Part shown: in pieces, positions 1 to 8,135 of the stretch | Layout of the letters: each line of letters starts with the position of its first letter | Position numbering within the stretch: the first letter of the stretch is position 1 | Translations under genes and position numbers: made by a program | Source of the DNA: an uncultured bacterium | GTDB taxonomy: Bacteria; Chloroflexota; Anaerolineae; JACIWP01 | Length of the DNA stretch: 11,825 nt | Assembly (NCBI GenBank): GCA_903872005.1 | Contig: CAIQJD010000293.1 | Location: 1 to 11,825, forward strand | Reading direction: 5' to 3' | Notes under the pieces: model-generated | Told to the model about the DNA's origin: nothing | Databases searched by the model: none | The model's input: only the letters and a program-made list of their open reading frames with translations

Positions 1-914
1 CGAACATCGAGAAGATCATCTTCAACATTGTGCCGCAGAACTTCACCGGCTTCTTGCAGATGTACAAAGCCGGCGACCTGGATGGCGAAGTCTCCGTCCG
101 CGGCGACGATCTGGCCCAGGCTTTGACGGATGCCACGCTGAAGAAGGAAATGCAGCTCAGCGTCCTGCCGGTCACGTCCTTCCTGTACATGAACCCGACC
201 AAGGCGCCCTTCGACAAGCCGGAGACGCGCCAGGCGATCATGCACGCCGTGAACCAGGAAGCGATCTGCAGCGAAGTCATGCGCGGCACCTGCAAGGCCA
301 TCTATGGCCTGCTGCCGTGGGACTTCCCTTGCACGAGCCAGACCGATGCGGCGCTGAAAGCGATCCAGAAGTATGACGTCGCGATGGCGAAGGACCTGTT
401 GGCGAAGGCCGGCTTCCCCGACGGCAAGGGCTTCCCCGAAATGATCCTGTACACCCGCGGCGGCGAGTACGTGCGCGAGGCCGAAGCGGTCCAGGCCATG
501 CTGAAGCAGAACCTGGGCATCACGGTGAAGACGCAGGACATCGAGCGCGCCATGTTCTCGGACATGCGCTCCAAGAACGACGTGGCGTTCTGGTATGGCC
601 GCTGGGGCGCGGACTTCATTGACCCCAGCAACTTCGCCGACTTCTGGCCGGACAAGCCGTACCCTGGCTTCACCAACACCGAGTTCAAGACGCTCATTGA
701 CAAGGCGCGCTCCATGCCGAATAGCGCCGAGCGCTGCAAGCTGTATAATGATGCGGAGAAGGTGCTGGCGGCCGATGGCATCGCCAAGTTCATGGGCAAC
801 CTGTACGGCGGCGCGCTGTACAAGTCCAACGTGGGCGGCCTGCCGCTCAACAAAGACGGCACGTTCGGGCCGTACAACATGATTATCCGCCAGTCCATCT
901 ATATCAAGAAGTAG
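1..914 (+). CDS. Peptide-type ABC transporter substrate-binding protein (5'-truncated)
   Basis: This is the C-terminal 303 codons of an extracytoplasmic solute-binding protein of the SBP_bac_5 (DppA/OppA) family, which delivers peptides or related solutes to a membrane permease. The frame is open from base 3 to the TAG at 912-914. The first visible residues (NIEKIIFNIVPQ) are already mid-domain, so an in-frame GTG at 30 is not the true start. Family members usually have about 520-600 residues, so roughly half is missing, including any signal peptide. Typical family features are the stretch around 'MNPTKAPFDKPETRQAIMHA', a later 'DPSNFADFW' segment and the C-terminal 'RCKLYNDAEKVL' helix. Two Dpp/Opp-type permease genes follow directly, which supports the assignment. 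The family is clear. Substrate specificity cannot be read from this fragment. Confidence 0.93.
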   Translation, partial: NIEKIIFNIVPQNFTGFLQMYKAGDLDGEVSVRGDDLAQALTDATLKKEMQLSVLPVTSFLYMNPTKAPFDKPETRQAIMHAVNQEAICSEVMRGTCKAIYGLLPWDFPCTSQTDAALKAIQKYDVAMAKDLLAKAGFPDGKGFPEMILYTRGGEYVREAEAVQAMLKQNLGITVKTQDIERAMFSDMRSKNDVAFWYGRWGADFIDPSNFADFWPDKPYPGFTNTEFKTLIDKARSMPNSAERCKLYNDAEKVLAADGIAKFMGNLYGGALYKSNVGGLPLNKDGTFGPYNMIIRQSIYIKK

Positions 915-933
915 TTCGGGATTGGCGCTTGTC

Positions 934-973
934 CCTTGGTGGGGGCCGGCCGTGACGCCGGCCCCCACCAAGG
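934..973 (+). promoter_or_regulatory. Strong intercistronic hairpin between binding protein and permease
   Basis: A perfect 17-bp inverted repeat, with arms at 934-950 and 957-973 and a 6-nt loop (CGTGAC), lies 19 bases after the stop codon of the binding protein. The stem is extremely GC-rich and no T-run follows it. In binding-protein-dependent transport operons such hairpins commonly stabilise the upstream mRNA or cause partial termination, so that the binding protein is made in excess over the permeases. That role is inferred here. A dispersed REP-like repeat is the alternative. Confidence 0.8.
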
Positions 974-1003
974 ACGCCGGCCATCCAATGAGGGGGCTTT
1001 TCC

Positions 1004-1945
1004 ATGGCGCGTTACGTGCTGGGACGTCTGATCGGTCTGGTCGCGGTGCTCCTCGCGGTATCGGTCCTGATTTTCGTGCTCATTCACATGATCCCCGGCG
1101 GGCCTTTTGACAACAATCCGGCGTCGAAGAATGACCGGCCGGTGCCGGAGCACATCCGCAAGGCGCTGCTCGCCAAGTACGGTCTGGATCAACCGCTCTA
1201 TATTCAGTATATTCGTTACATGACGAATGCCATGAAGGGCGATTTCGGCGTATCATTTCAGTATGGCGAGGAAGTGTCGCAGCGCATCGCGCGTACCTGG
1301 CCGGTCTCTCTAGAATTGGGCGCGATTTCGATGCTGATTGGCATTCCGATCGGCGTCGGCCTGGGGCTTCTGGCCGCGCTCAAGCCGAACTCCTGGTTGG
1401 ATTATTTGACATCCATCATTGTGGTCTCTACCTTCGTCACGCCTACTTTTGTCATCTGTATCATCCTCGTGATCATCTTCGCGGTCAACCTGAAATGGCT
1501 GCCGAGCGGCGGGTGGGGGCAGCCCAAGCACATGATCATGCCGGTCTTCGTCTATGTGATTGGCCTGATCGGCGGGCTGGCGCGTTACACCCGTTCCGGC
1601 ATGGTGGAAGCAATGCGCGCCGACTACATCCGCACGGCTTACGCCAAAGGCTTGCCGCGCCGGGTGGTGATCCTGAAGCACGCCTTCAAGAATGCTTCGA
1701 TGCCGCTCATCACCATGTCGGGCGGCCTCGTCGTGAACATGCTGATGGGCACCTTCTTTGTGGAGAACATCTTCCGCATTCCCGGCATGGGCGGCGCGAC
1801 TACCTATGCCATCTACTATCGCGACTATCCGGTCATCATGACGATGATCCTGTTGTGGACCTTCTTGATTACGGTCGGCTTCCTGGTGGTAGATTTGCTC
1901 TATGCGGTGGTGGATCCGCGCATCCGTCTCGGAGGCAAAGCATGA
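1004..1945 (+). CDS. ABC transporter permease, DppB/OppB type
   Basis: This 313-residue inner-membrane subunit forms half of the translocation channel of a peptide-type ABC importer. A hydrophobic first helix spans about residues 9-31, followed by the extracytoplasmic segment typical of DppB-like proteins ('LLAKYGLDQPLYIQYIRYM', residues 55-73). Further membrane segments lie near 103-125, 135-162, 178-195, 235-258 and 278-303. The cytoplasmic EAA loop that contacts the ATPase is at about 202-231 (EAMRADYIRTAYAKGL, then KHAFKNA). The ATG at 1004 follows a GAGGGGG ribosome-binding site at 989-995. Length is normal for the family. The stop codon overlaps the start of the next permease as ATGA, indicating translational coupling. 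No ATP-binding subunit is present in the window. Confidence 0.96.
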   Translation: MARYVLGRLIGLVAVLLAVSVLIFVLIHMIPGGPFDNNPASKNDRPVPEHIRKALLAKYGLDQPLYIQYIRYMTNAMKGDFGVSFQYGEEVSQRIARTWPVSLELGAISMLIGIPIGVGLGLLAALKPNSWLDYLTSIIVVSTFVTPTFVICIILVIIFAVNLKWLPSGGWGQPKHMIMPVFVYVIGLIGGLARYTRSGMVEAMRADYIRTAYAKGLPRRVVILKHAFKNASMPLITMSGGLVVNMLMGTFFVENIFRIPGMGGATTYAIYYRDYPVIMTMILLWTFLITVGFLVVDLLYAVVDPRIRLGGKA

Positions 1946-2856
1946 TGGCCGTCAATTCCAGCAGTCAGAACGCGAATGCGGGGAATGCGGTTCAGGAGAT
2001 CCGCTTCCGCAAGGAGCGCAGCCTGTGGGGGGATGCGCTGCGGCGGTTTTCACGCAACCGGCTGTCTATGGTATCTGCGGCGTTTGTCGTGGCGCTGATT
2101 TTGATGGCCGTGCTGGCCGGCGTCCTGGCGCCCGAAGGCTACGACCATCAGGTGCTCACCGAAGCCTGGAAATACCCCTCGGTGAAACACCCCCTGGGTA
2201 CCGACCCCTTTGGCCGCGATGTCCTGACGCGCATCATGTACGGGGCGCGCATCTCACTGGCCGTCGGCTTCATCAGCAATGTCGTCGCGCTCCTCATCGG
2301 CCTCCCCTTCGGGACGGCGGCGGCGTGGTTTGGCGGCGCGGTGGACTACATCTTCTGTCGCGTGATGGAAGTGCTCAACGCGATTCCCAACCTGCTGCTG
2401 GGCATCATGATTATGGCGATCCTGGGGGCCGGCATCCAGAACGTCCTCTTCGTGTTCATCTTCACCGGCTGGATGGGCACGGCGCGCATGATTCGCGGGC
2501 AATTCCTGGCGCTGCGCGAGCACACGTATGTCGAAGCGGCGCGCTGCATCGGCGTCAAGGATTGGAAGATCATTTGGCGGCACCTGTTGCCGAACACATA
2601 CAATGTGCTCATCGTCGGCGTGACTATGGGCATTCCGAGCGCGATCCTGGGCGAGTCGAGCCTCAGCTTCCTGGGCATCGGGGTCAATCCGCCGCTGCCC
2701 AGTTGGGGGCGCATGTTGAACGACTATCTGTCGGCGCTGCAAACGCACTGGTATCTGGCGCTCTTTCCCGGCTTGATGATCGCTATCACGATGTTCGCGT
2801 TCACGCTGATGGGCGATGGCTTGCAGGATGCCCTCGATCCCACGGCCGGCAAGTGA
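1942..2856 (+). CDS. ABC transporter permease, DppC/OppC type
   Basis: This 304-residue protein is the second channel subunit of the importer. It has the DppC-type layout: a cytoplasmic N-terminus with basic residues (21-41), a first helix at about 42-63, and the hallmark periplasmic segment HPLGTDPFGRDVLTRIMYG (83-101). Four more hydrophobic segments and the EAA loop (LREHTYVEAARCIGV, about 191-205, ending RHLLPN) follow. I chose the ATG at 1942, which overlaps the previous stop and has GGAGG at 1931-1935, 6 bases upstream. A second ATG at 1945 is in frame and cannot be excluded. The frame is open far upstream of 1942, but that part overlaps the other permease and is not real. The two permeases make a complete channel but need ATPases encoded elsewhere. 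Confidence 0.96.
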   Translation: MMAVNSSSQNANAGNAVQEIRFRKERSLWGDALRRFSRNRLSMVSAAFVVALILMAVLAGVLAPEGYDHQVLTEAWKYPSVKHPLGTDPFGRDVLTRIMYGARISLAVGFISNVVALLIGLPFGTAAAWFGGAVDYIFCRVMEVLNAIPNLLLGIMIMAILGAGIQNVLFVFIFTGWMGTARMIRGQFLALREHTYVEAARCIGVKDWKIIWRHLLPNTYNVLIVGVTMGIPSAILGESSLSFLGIGVNPPLPSWGRMLNDYLSALQTHWYLALFPGLMIAITMFAFTLMGDGLQDALDPTAGK

Positions 2857-2860
2857 CGCT

Positions 2861-4240
2861 ATGCAGACAGCACACCGTGACTGGCAAGCCGCTGACCGCG
2901 AGTTGATCCTCGATTCCATGCTCTACGGGCGCGCCTACACCTACGCCACGGGGCTGTGCGAGACGGCGGAGCATCGGTTTGCCGGCAGCGCCGGCGACCG
3001 GGCTGCGACGCGCTATTTGCTGGGCGTGTTGGCGGAGCTGGGCCTGGCGGAGATTCGCGCCGAGCCATTCTCCATCACGGCGTGGGAGCGCGGCCCAACG
3101 GAGCTGACCTTGCTGGAGCCGCGGGCGCGCCGGCTCGACGCGCTGGCGCTGGCCGGCTCGCCCTCGACCGAGATCGAGGCCGAGCTGGTGGATGTGGGCT
3201 ATGGGACGGAAGAGGAGGTCGCCGCGCTGGGCGTGAGCCTGGCCGGCCGCCTGGCGCTGGCGCGCAGCGATGCGCCGGCCTCGCTGCGGCGGGGCATGTA
3301 TCGCGGCGAGAAAGTCCTGCGCGCCCGGTCGCATGGCGCAGCCGGCATCATCATCGCCAACGCGGCGATGGGGTTGCTGCCGCTGGCCGGCTCGTTGGGC
3401 TTCAGCCCAGAGACGATCTTGCCGGCCGTGACGGTGAGTTATGAGACCGGCGAGGCCCTGCGGCGGATCAGCCGCGCCGGCGGAACGGCGCGCCTGCGCC
3501 TGAAGATGGAACATGCCGCCCGGCCGGCCGTGACGCATAACGTCGTCGGCGAATTGACCGGACGGGCGTGGCCGGAACGCTGCCTGTTGGTGGGCGCGCA
3601 CTTTGACAGCCACGATCTGTGCGAGGGGGCGCGCGATGACGCCGGCGGCGTGGGGATCGCGCTGGAAATCTTGCGCCTGCTCAGCCGCAGCCCGGCCGGC
3701 GTGGGGCGCACGGTGCGCTTCATCGGGTTCGGGGCGGAAGAGTTGGGCCTGCTGGGGGCCGATGCCTACCTTGCGGCGCACGAGGCAGAGCTAGATGTGC
3801 TGGATCTGGTGCTGAATCTGGATTGCGCCGGCCGGCCAGGGCGCAAGGAGTTCTACGTGAACCAGTGGCCGGCGCTGCGGGAAGTCCTGCAGGCCGCCAC
3901 GCGCGATATCGCCGACATGGGGGTTGCGGACGGGCCGCCCAGCACGCACATGGATCATTTCCAGTTCTATCTGCGCGGCGCGCCGACGGCCACCCTGGCC
4001 GGCGGGAGCGCCGACCCCAAAGACGCCTATCATCATACCGCCGCGGATACCCTGGACAAACTGTCGGCCGAGGATGCACAGGCCGAGGCGCTGCGGGCGG
4101 CGCGGACGCTGCTCCGCTTGAGCTGGGCCTGGCCCTGGCCGGCGCAGCGCCGCTCGACCGAAGAGGTGCGCCAATTGCTCAAGACGGGCGGTATGGCCGA
4201 GAGCCTGGCCGCGGAAGGCCGCTTCCCCCTGGGGAAGTAG
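2861..4240 (+). CDS. M28 family zinc metallopeptidase with PA-like insert
   Basis: This 459-residue protein is a predicted aminopeptidase or amidohydrolase of the M28 family, releasing N-terminal residues or hydrolysing related amide bonds with a two-zinc centre. Candidate zinc and catalytic residues are all present: H247 and D249 in GAHFDSH, D259/D260 in DDAGG, E293/E294 in AEELGLLGA, D321 in LNLDCAG, and H391/H392 in YHHTAADT. Residues about 100-215 resemble a PA-type insert (GRLALARS, then HGAAGIIIANAA). No signal peptide is visible, so it probably acts in the cytoplasm on imported substrate. The ATG at 2861 is 4 bases after the previous stop. There is no good ribosome-binding site, which suggests coupling; the frame is open further upstream but overlaps the permease. 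Its position behind a peptide importer fits breakdown of the imported compound. The M28 call is firm; the substrate is unknown. Confidence 0.93.
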   Translation: MQTAHRDWQAADRELILDSMLYGRAYTYATGLCETAEHRFAGSAGDRAATRYLLGVLAELGLAEIRAEPFSITAWERGPTELTLLEPRARRLDALALAGSPSTEIEAELVDVGYGTEEEVAALGVSLAGRLALARSDAPASLRRGMYRGEKVLRARSHGAAGIIIANAAMGLLPLAGSLGFSPETILPAVTVSYETGEALRRISRAGGTARLRLKMEHAARPAVTHNVVGELTGRAWPERCLLVGAHFDSHDLCEGARDDAGGVGIALEILRLLSRSPAGVGRTVRFIGFGAEELGLLGADAYLAAHEAELDVLDLVLNLDCAGRPGRKEFYVNQWPALREVLQAATRDIADMGVADGPPSTHMDHFQFYLRGAPTATLAGGSADPKDAYHHTAADTLDKLSAEDAQAEALRAARTLLRLSWAWPWPAQRRSTEEVRQLLKTGGMAESLAAEGRFPLGK

Positions 4241-4304
4241 GGCCGGCCGCGACGTTCAGTCCGAGAGGACAATTGCCCCGCAGGGGGGAAAGGAGATCCA
4301 AGAG

Positions 4305-5558
4305 ATGGTTCTGAGCAGACCGCTGGACGTGGCTCTGATTGGGACTGGTCATCGTTCCCAGGTGGTGTATCGGCCGATCTTCGCCGCGTTGCGACGGGAA
4401 GGGGTGCGACTCGTGGCGGTATGCGACCCGGTGCGCGAGCACGCGGACGCGTACGCGGAGAGCCTGGGCGTGCCGGCGTTCTATTCCATCCGCGAGCTGG
4501 TGCGCGCTCGCCCCATGGAGGCGGCGATCATCGTTGCGCCAGTGGAGGTGCATCACGCCCTTTCGTGCTATCTCTCAGCGAACGGCATCCACAACGTCAC
4601 GGAGACGAGCATGGCCGATACCCTGGCGCAGGCGCAAGATATGGTGCGCGCCGCGCGTCAGGCCGGCGTGGTCATGCGGGTGGGCGAGCAATTCTTTCGC
4701 CTCCCCTTCGAGCGTCTGGCGCAACGCGTCGCCAAGACCGGCTTCCTCGGCCCGATCCGGCGCATCATCAGCACGTTCGACCATACCGGCTATCACAATA
4801 ACTCCTGCTGGGTCGTCTTCTACGGCGCGCATCCGCTGACGGCCCAGGCCGTGGAGCACAGCATGCCGGTGGCGCCGCACCATTCGATGGCCCACCGGTT
4901 TCACACGCAGGAGACATTCCGGGCGCATTTCTACACCTTCCCCGGCGACCGGCTGGTCGCCGACATGACCAGCAACGGCAAGGGGCTGCTGGGGCGCTAC
5001 CCGCGCCCAGGCTATACCCAGATTGAGGGGGAGCGCGGGGCGATTGTGTGGCGGGCGGCCAGCCGGTGGAATTGTCCGCTGCATCAAGGCGAAGGCGAAG
5101 TGCGCTACTGTTCAGATCACGCCCTGGAGACGAATGGCGCGGCCGACACGGTCTTCCCCATCGTCCAGATGTCTGAGAGTGACCTGATTAAGTCCATGGC
5201 CATTCACCTGCCGGTGGGACATATCGAGTATGTCAATCCCTTCTATGCGCCGACGGAACATCCGAATGGCGCGCTGAACTTCTATCATGCCGCGGTGGCC
5301 GAGCAGGTGCTCGATTTCGCCTGCGCCGTGCGCGGCGAAGAGGAGGCCGTCGAGTATACCGCCGAGGATGCGCTGATGGCGATGATGATGGAAGTGGCCT
5401 GTCGCGAATCCATCTTGCGGCGCGGGGAGCAGATCGCGTTGCCCCTGACCGGCGAGCTGGAGTCCGAGCGCAAGGTGCATGAAGCGCTGCGGGCAAAGAA
5501 TGGCGTGGATCCATTGGACATGGAAGGCATGTTGGAGCGATCTATCCCGCGCGCCTGA
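4305..5558 (+). CDS. Gfo/Idh/MocA family oxidoreductase with atypical EKP motif
   Basis: This 417-residue protein belongs to the family of NAD(P)-dependent sugar and cyclitol dehydrogenases. The N-terminal Rossmann fold is clear: VALIGTGHRS with G13-T14-G15, then VRLVAVCDP (35-42) ending in an acidic residue that usually favours NAD(H). The conserved EKP motif, whose lysine normally helps catalysis, reads E100-T101-S102 here. The C-terminal part (about 135-400) is the family's substrate-binding alpha/beta domain, with the common 'PNGALNFYHAAVAEQVLDFACAV'-type region near the end. The ATG at 4305 has AGGAGAT at 4291-4297, a good ribosome-binding site. It lies 64 bp after the peptidase and 43 bp before a PLP enzyme. 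It could be an active dehydrogenase using another residue, or a family member with a different reaction. The fold is sure; activity and substrate are not. Confidence 0.88.
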   Translation: MVLSRPLDVALIGTGHRSQVVYRPIFAALRREGVRLVAVCDPVREHADAYAESLGVPAFYSIRELVRARPMEAAIIVAPVEVHHALSCYLSANGIHNVTETSMADTLAQAQDMVRAARQAGVVMRVGEQFFRLPFERLAQRVAKTGFLGPIRRIISTFDHTGYHNNSCWVVFYGAHPLTAQAVEHSMPVAPHHSMAHRFHTQETFRAHFYTFPGDRLVADMTSNGKGLLGRYPRPGYTQIEGERGAIVWRAASRWNCPLHQGEGEVRYCSDHALETNGAADTVFPIVQMSESDLIKSMAIHLPVGHIEYVNPFYAPTEHPNGALNFYHAAVAEQVLDFACAVRGEEEAVEYTAEDALMAMMMEVACRESILRRGEQIALPLTGELESERKVHEALRAKNGVDPLDMEGMLERSIPRA

Positions 5559-5601
5559 CGATGCCAGGCGCCATCATCTCAGCACAAGGCAAGGTGGTTG
5601 C

Positions 5602-6816
5602 ATGACCGTTCAGACAAGCGCGCCGGCGATTTCGACGCTGGCGCAACTGCGCGCGGATACGGCCGTCGCGCGCGACTACATCTATCTCCAGACCGCCTCG
5701 CACGGCCCGACGCCCGATTCGACCCAACAGTTCATCACCGAGATGATGCGCGAAGAGAACAGCGTCGCGCTGGCCGCCGGCGGGCCAATTCGCAGCCCCA
5801 AGTTCCACGCCCGCGTGGAAGCCAGCCGGCGCGACCTGGCCGGCTTCCTGGGCGTGGCGGAGCGGGAGCTGGCCTGGACCTACAATACGTCTACGGGGAC
5901 GCGCCTGGCGGCGCGGAGCGTGGACTGGCAACGCGGCGACCGGTTGGCCGTCACCGATGTGGAACATGCCAGCACCCGCGAGCTGCGTCGCGCCATGGAG
6001 TCCGGGCTGGATATTTCTACCACGGTGATCCCCACCGGCCGCGACGCCGAATTCGCGCCGGACTACTTCCTGGAGCAACTGGAGGCGCGCCTGACCGGCG
6101 ACCACCGGCTGCTCATCATGAGCCACGTGGCGAATACCGACGGCCGGCGGCTGCCGGTGAAAGAGGCCGTGCAGATCGCGCGCCGGCGCGGCGTCCCCAC
6201 GTTGATTGACGGCGCACAGGCGGTCGGCGTCTTTCCGTTCAGCGTGGGCGAGATCGCCGCGGACTTCTACAGTGGGTCGGTGCATAAGTGGCTGCTGGGG
6301 CCGGCCGGCGTCGGCTTCCTGGTGGTGCGCGCCGACCGGCTGCCGCTGTACAACCCGAACTTCGTGCCGCCGGAGCGCGACCCGGGTCTTTTGCGCCAGA
6401 CCGGCGGGGGGCTATCGGCCGGCCGCCTGTCAGAGGTGGGCACGCCCAATGTGACGCTGCGGATGGCCGGCGTCTACAACGTGGAAATGTTTCAGCGTAT
6501 TGGCATGGAGGTGATCGAAGCGCAGATCCGCGCCCTGGCCTATCGGCTGCGCGATGGGCTGCGCCAGGTCGCCGGCGCGCGCCTCGCCGGCCCGTATGCC
6601 TGGGAACTCTCTTCGGGCATCACCAGCATCCATCTGCCGGGCCGTTCCGAAGAGGAGATGATTGGTCTGGTCACGCGCCTACGCGAAGAGCATCACATCT
6701 GCACGAAATACCGCCCCGAAATCGAGGCTATCCGTGTGGCAACCGCGCCCTTCAATACGGCCGAGGAGGTGGATCGGTTCCTGGAGACTCTGGCGCGGCT
6801 GCTGGCCGGGATGTGA
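5602..6816 (+). CDS. PLP-dependent class V aminotransferase-like enzyme
   Basis: This 404-residue fold-type I PLP enzyme resembles the isopenicillin-N-epimerase (CefD) and cysteine-desulfurase-like branch of class V. Visible landmarks are the early LQTASHGPTP segment (29-38), YNTSTGTRLAA where the cofactor phosphate is bound, SHVANTDGRRLPV, D203 in LIDGAQAVG (the aspartate that pairs with the pyridine nitrogen), and the probable Schiff-base lysine K229 in SGSVHKWLLGP. The C-terminal small domain ends with the usual IRVATAPFNTAEEVDRFLE. I chose the ATG at 5602, with AGGTGG just upstream; the open frame reaching back to 5479 overlaps the oxidoreductase and lacks family sequence. No cysteine-persulfide loop is obvious, so I favour an epimerase, lyase or aminotransferase over a desulfurase. 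Its reaction in this operon is unknown. Confidence 0.9.
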   Translation: MTVQTSAPAISTLAQLRADTAVARDYIYLQTASHGPTPDSTQQFITEMMREENSVALAAGGPIRSPKFHARVEASRRDLAGFLGVAERELAWTYNTSTGTRLAARSVDWQRGDRLAVTDVEHASTRELRRAMESGLDISTTVIPTGRDAEFAPDYFLEQLEARLTGDHRLLIMSHVANTDGRRLPVKEAVQIARRRGVPTLIDGAQAVGVFPFSVGEIAADFYSGSVHKWLLGPAGVGFLVVRADRLPLYNPNFVPPERDPGLLRQTGGGLSAGRLSEVGTPNVTLRMAGVYNVEMFQRIGMEVIEAQIRALAYRLRDGLRQVAGARLAGPYAWELSSGITSIHLPGRSEEEMIGLVTRLREEHHICTKYRPEIEAIRVATAPFNTAEEVDRFLETLARLLAGM

Positions 6817-6820
6817 TGGC

Positions 6821-8107
6821 ATGAGCCTCTTCTCGCGACTCGCCGGCGCGGACGCGGCGCACTGGGCGCGCCAGATGTTTGGCGGCTCGGCCACGCAAGA
6901 AGATCGCAATGTGCGCCTGGTCTTTTTGGACGCCCTGTGGGTCGCCGTCATGGGCGCCGGGGCCGGCACGTTCATCGGCGTCTTCATGGCCCGCCTGGGA
7001 GCGAGCAATCTCGAGCTGAGTCTGCTGACTTCGATCCCGGCGGCGATGAGCCTGCTGACCACGCTGCCGGCCAGCGCCGTCGTCGAGCGCCAACAAAACC
7101 AGGTACGCACGGTCACGCTCTTCCGGGCGCTCTATCGCACAGTGTACGTCTTCCTGGCCGTTGCGCCGTTCTTCGTGGCGCGCGAGTTGATCGTCGCGAT
7201 CCTGGTTCTGGCCGGCGTGCAGGCGGCGCTGAAAGAGGTGCAGGGGCTGGCCTACTTCTCGGTGGTGACCGCGGTGACGCCGCGCGGCCGCCGGCCGGCG
7301 GTCAATGGGATGCGCTGGGCCACGGTCAGCGTGGTCTCTGCCAGCGCCGTGGCGCTCTTCGGACGCTTGCTGGATGTCCCGCTTTTCACCTTCCCGCGCA
7401 ACTATCAGATACTCTTCGGATTGACCGCCGTCATCGGCTTCCTGGCGTTGATTTCATTCAGTCGCATCCGCGCGCCGGCGGACGCCGCCCCGCCGCGCAC
7501 GCTCTCCGGGACGCAGCATTTCCTGGCCGTGTGGCGGCCGGCTGTGCAGAGTCCCGAATTCGTGCGCTATCTCATCAGCACCGCCGCGTTGCGCCTGGGC
7601 ATGGCGCTGCCGGCCGGCCTGTTCAGCGTCTTTTGGATCCGGCATTTGCAGGCCAGCAACAGCGTCATCGGCCTGCGCGAGATGGCGGCGCAGGCCGCGC
7701 TGGTGGTGGGATATCTGGTCTTCGGCCGGCTGGCGGTGCGGCGTGGCAATCGCGCGGTGCTCTTGATGAGCGCCATGGGGCTGGCCCTGTACCCGGCAGC
7801 GACGGCCCTGTGCCCCAACCAGTACTGGCTCTTGCCGGTCGCAGCGCTGAATGGCTTCTTCTCCGGCGGGATCAGTATTTCGTTCTTCGAGGGCGTCGCC
7901 GAAGCGGCCCCGCCTGGCAAGCGGCCAAGTTTCAGCGCGTTCAACAACGTCGTCAGTGGGGCGGCCGGTTTCAGCGGGCCGCTGCTGGGGGCCGGCATCG
8001 CGGACTGGTTGGGCATTCCCGCGGCGTTCTTTTTGGCCGGCGCGTTGCAAGTGATCGGCGCGCTATTGTGTTGGCGCCTGGGCGTCGCGCGCGCCAGGCC
8101 ATCGTAG
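6821..8107 (+). CDS. Major facilitator superfamily transporter
   Basis: This 428-residue polytopic membrane protein has about twelve hydrophobic segments, split by a polar central loop around residues 215-245 (SRIRAPADAAPPRTL). The size and layout fit MFS transporters. The loop between segments 2 and 3 (ASAVVERQQNQVRTVT) stands where MFS motif A normally lies but is degenerate. The ATG at 6821 is 4 bases after the stop of the PLP gene; an upstream frame opening at 6662 overlaps that gene and is rejected. No clear ribosome-binding site is visible, so coupled translation is likely. In an operon that already has an ABC importer, this protein may export a product or take up a second substrate. 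The superfamily is probable; direction and substrate cannot be told. Confidence 0.85.
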   Translation: MSLFSRLAGADAAHWARQMFGGSATQEDRNVRLVFLDALWVAVMGAGAGTFIGVFMARLGASNLELSLLTSIPAAMSLLTTLPASAVVERQQNQVRTVTLFRALYRTVYVFLAVAPFFVARELIVAILVLAGVQAALKEVQGLAYFSVVTAVTPRGRRPAVNGMRWATVSVVSASAVALFGRLLDVPLFTFPRNYQILFGLTAVIGFLALISFSRIRAPADAAPPRTLSGTQHFLAVWRPAVQSPEFVRYLISTAALRLGMALPAGLFSVFWIRHLQASNSVIGLREMAAQAALVVGYLVFGRLAVRRGNRAVLLMSAMGLALYPAATALCPNQYWLLPVAALNGFFSGGISISFFEGVAEAAPPGKRPSFSAFNNVVSGAAGFSGPLLGAGIADWLGIPAAFFLAGALQVIGALLCWRLGVARARPS

Positions 8108-8135
8108 ATCAGGGCATTCAACAGGAGATGGGAAC

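Noticed and set aside
2801..3781. 326-codon minus-strand frame opposite the M28 peptidase
   Set aside because: Composition is typical of GC-rich shadow frames (Arg, Ala, Gln), no ribosome-binding site or family motif, and the plus strand gene is secure.
4223..4238. Short palindrome CTTCCCC-CT-GGGGAAG at the end of the M28 gene, with small hairpins at 4259-4270 and 4276-4286
   Set aside because: The stems are 4-7 bp with tiny loops and no T-run, and the next gene has a normal ribosome-binding site and the same orientation. They are not enough to call a terminator.
5479..5601. Extended N-terminus for the PLP enzyme
   Set aside because: The added residues overlap the oxidoreductase in another frame and match no family sequence; the ATG at 5602 gives a standard-length protein.
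6662..6820. Extended N-terminus for the MFS transporter
   Set aside because: It overlaps the end of the PLP gene in another frame and is Arg/Trp/Ser-rich shadow sequence; the ATG at 6821 is preferred.
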